Shown here: in pieces, positions 4,564 through 5,147 of the stretch | Numbering within the stretch: the first letter of the stretch is position 1 | How the letters are laid out: every line of letters begins with the position of its first letter | Assembly: GCA_026014845.1 (NCBI GenBank) | Contig: JAOZHM010000123.1 | Coordinates: forward strand, 1 to 5,147 | DNA from: Candidatus Bathyarchaeota archaeon | GTDB lineage: Archaea > Thermoproteota > Bathyarchaeia > Bathyarchaeales > Bathycorpusculaceae | Reading direction: 5' to 3' | DNA length: 5,147 nucleotides | Translations under genes and position numbers: made by a program | The notes under the pieces: generated by a model | The model's input: the letters and a program-made list of their open reading frames with translations, nothing else | Told to the model about the DNA's origin: nothing | Database searches by the model: none

Positions 4564-5147
4564 ATGATCGAAACGAAAAACCTCACTAAGAAATTCAATG
4601 GATTAATAGCTGTGAACCATGTCTCCTTCAACGTGAAGAGAGGCGAGGTGTTCGGTTTGCTTGGTCCCAATGGAGCTGGCAAAACCACGACAATAAGGAT
4701 GCTCTCCACATTAACCAGGCCCACGGAGGGCACAGCCACAGTCGGCGGCTACGATATAGTGAAGGATGACAACGAGGTGAGGAAGCTCATCGGCCTTGTT
4801 TCCGAAAAGATAATCATGTACGACCGGTTAACGGCTAAGGAAAACCTCTGGTTTTTCGGAAGACTCTACGACATCCCAAAAGTAGTTCTCAACAAGAGGA
4901 TCGACGAACTGCTAGGGCTGGTTCAGCTAAGTAATTGGAAGGGTTCTCAAGTGGGCACGTTCTCATCGGGTATGAGGCAGAGGATGAACGTGATAAGGGG
5001 GTTGCTTAACATGCCAGAGGTGCTGCTACTAGATGAACCCACATTGGGTCTAGATCCTCAATCCTCCGTCGAAGTCAGAGAGTTCATAAAGCAAATTAAT
5101 AGAGAAAATAAGACGACGATCATCCTCACAACACACATGATGGTTGA
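4564..5147 (+). CDS. ABC transporter ATP-binding protein, ABC-2/DrrA type, N-terminal part (runs off right edge)
   Basis: This is the ATPase subunit of an ABC-2-type exporter, expected to pair with a membrane permease beyond the window. The substrate cannot be inferred. From the ATG, 194 codons are visible. The start IETKNLTKKFNGLIAVNHVS (2-21) is the usual N-terminal strand with an aromatic A-loop position at F11. Walker A GPNGAGKTT is at 34-42. In the Q-loop region GLVSEKIIMYDRLTAKENL (77-95), a Glu (E81) stands where VPQ normally gives Gln. The signature FSSGMRQRMN is at 133-142. Walker B VLLLDEPTLGLD (153-164) has catalytic E158 and the D-loop, and the switch His is H191 in LTTHMM. No strong Shine-Dalgarno marks the start. 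GTG 4561, TTG 4549 and GTG 4540 are in-frame alternatives; ATG 4564 begins exactly at the family start. G+C is higher here than in aIF1A. The C-terminal extension typical of DrrA-like proteins is not covered. Confidence 0.93.
   Translation, partial: MIETKNLTKKFNGLIAVNHVSFNVKRGEVFGLLGPNGAGKTTTIRMLSTLTRPTEGTATVGGYDIVKDDNEVRKLIGLVSEKIIMYDRLTAKENLWFFGRLYDIPKVVLNKRIDELLGLVQLSNWKGSQVGTFSSGMRQRMNVIRGLLNMPEVLLLDEPTLGLDPQSSVEVREFIKQINRENKTTIILTTHMMV

Noticed and set aside
4491..4739. 82-residue minus-strand frame opposite the ABC ATPase start
   Set aside because: It covers the Walker A region of the real gene in reverse, a common shadow of ABC ATPases.
1..5147. CRISPR array, insertion sequence, defence island or toxin-antitoxin pair
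   Set aside because: No regularly spaced direct repeats, transposase or nuclease motifs, or paired small toxin-like genes were found on reading both strands.

Overview
The window looks archaeal and most likely comes from a Thermoproteota/TACK-type archaeon, perhaps a Bathyarchaeia or thaumarchaeal relative. It carries archaeal translation initiation factors aIF2-beta and aIF1A, an archaeal DUF424 protein, TATA-like promoter boxes, oligo-T gene ends and purine-rich Shine-Dalgarno sites. It also encodes a eukaryote-type DNA topoisomerase IB, which among archaea is known mainly from Thaumarchaeota and relatives. The lineage is an inference from gene content; no rRNA is present to settle it.

Layout. 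(1) Minus strand, 1-934: a cob(I)alamin/corrinoid adenosyltransferase followed by the 5' end of gcvPA, subunit 1 of the two-subunit glycine decarboxylase. gcvPA runs off the left edge. (2) Plus strand, 1030-1750: the aIF2-beta gene and a DUF424 gene 13 bases apart, probably one transcript. They diverge from the adenosyltransferase across a short intergenic region with one TATA-like box readable in both directions. (3) Minus strand, 1911-3704: a full-length topoisomerase IB of 597 residues. It has the complete catalytic pentad and a coiled-coil linker about 60 residues longer than the human one, and it is visibly richer in G+C than the flanking translation genes. (4) Plus strand, 3946-4251: aIF1A with a TTG start, divergent from the topoisomerase across 241 bases that hold two promoter candidates and a perfect 7-bp-arm inverted repeat. 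(5) 4252-4563: 312 bases without a convincing gene, holding possible gene debris, a small inverted repeat and a TATA box. (6) Plus strand, 4564 to the right edge: the N-terminal 194 codons of an ABC-2/DrrA-type ATPase with a Glu at the usual Q-loop Gln position.

Functionally this is mostly housekeeping: translation initiation (aIF2-beta, aIF1A, probably DUF424), DNA topology, cofactor adenosylation and glycine cleavage. No CRISPR array, insertion sequence, tRNA, rRNA or phage gene was seen, and I found no clear new multi-gene system. The most noteworthy item is the eukaryote-like topoisomerase IB with its enlarged linker.
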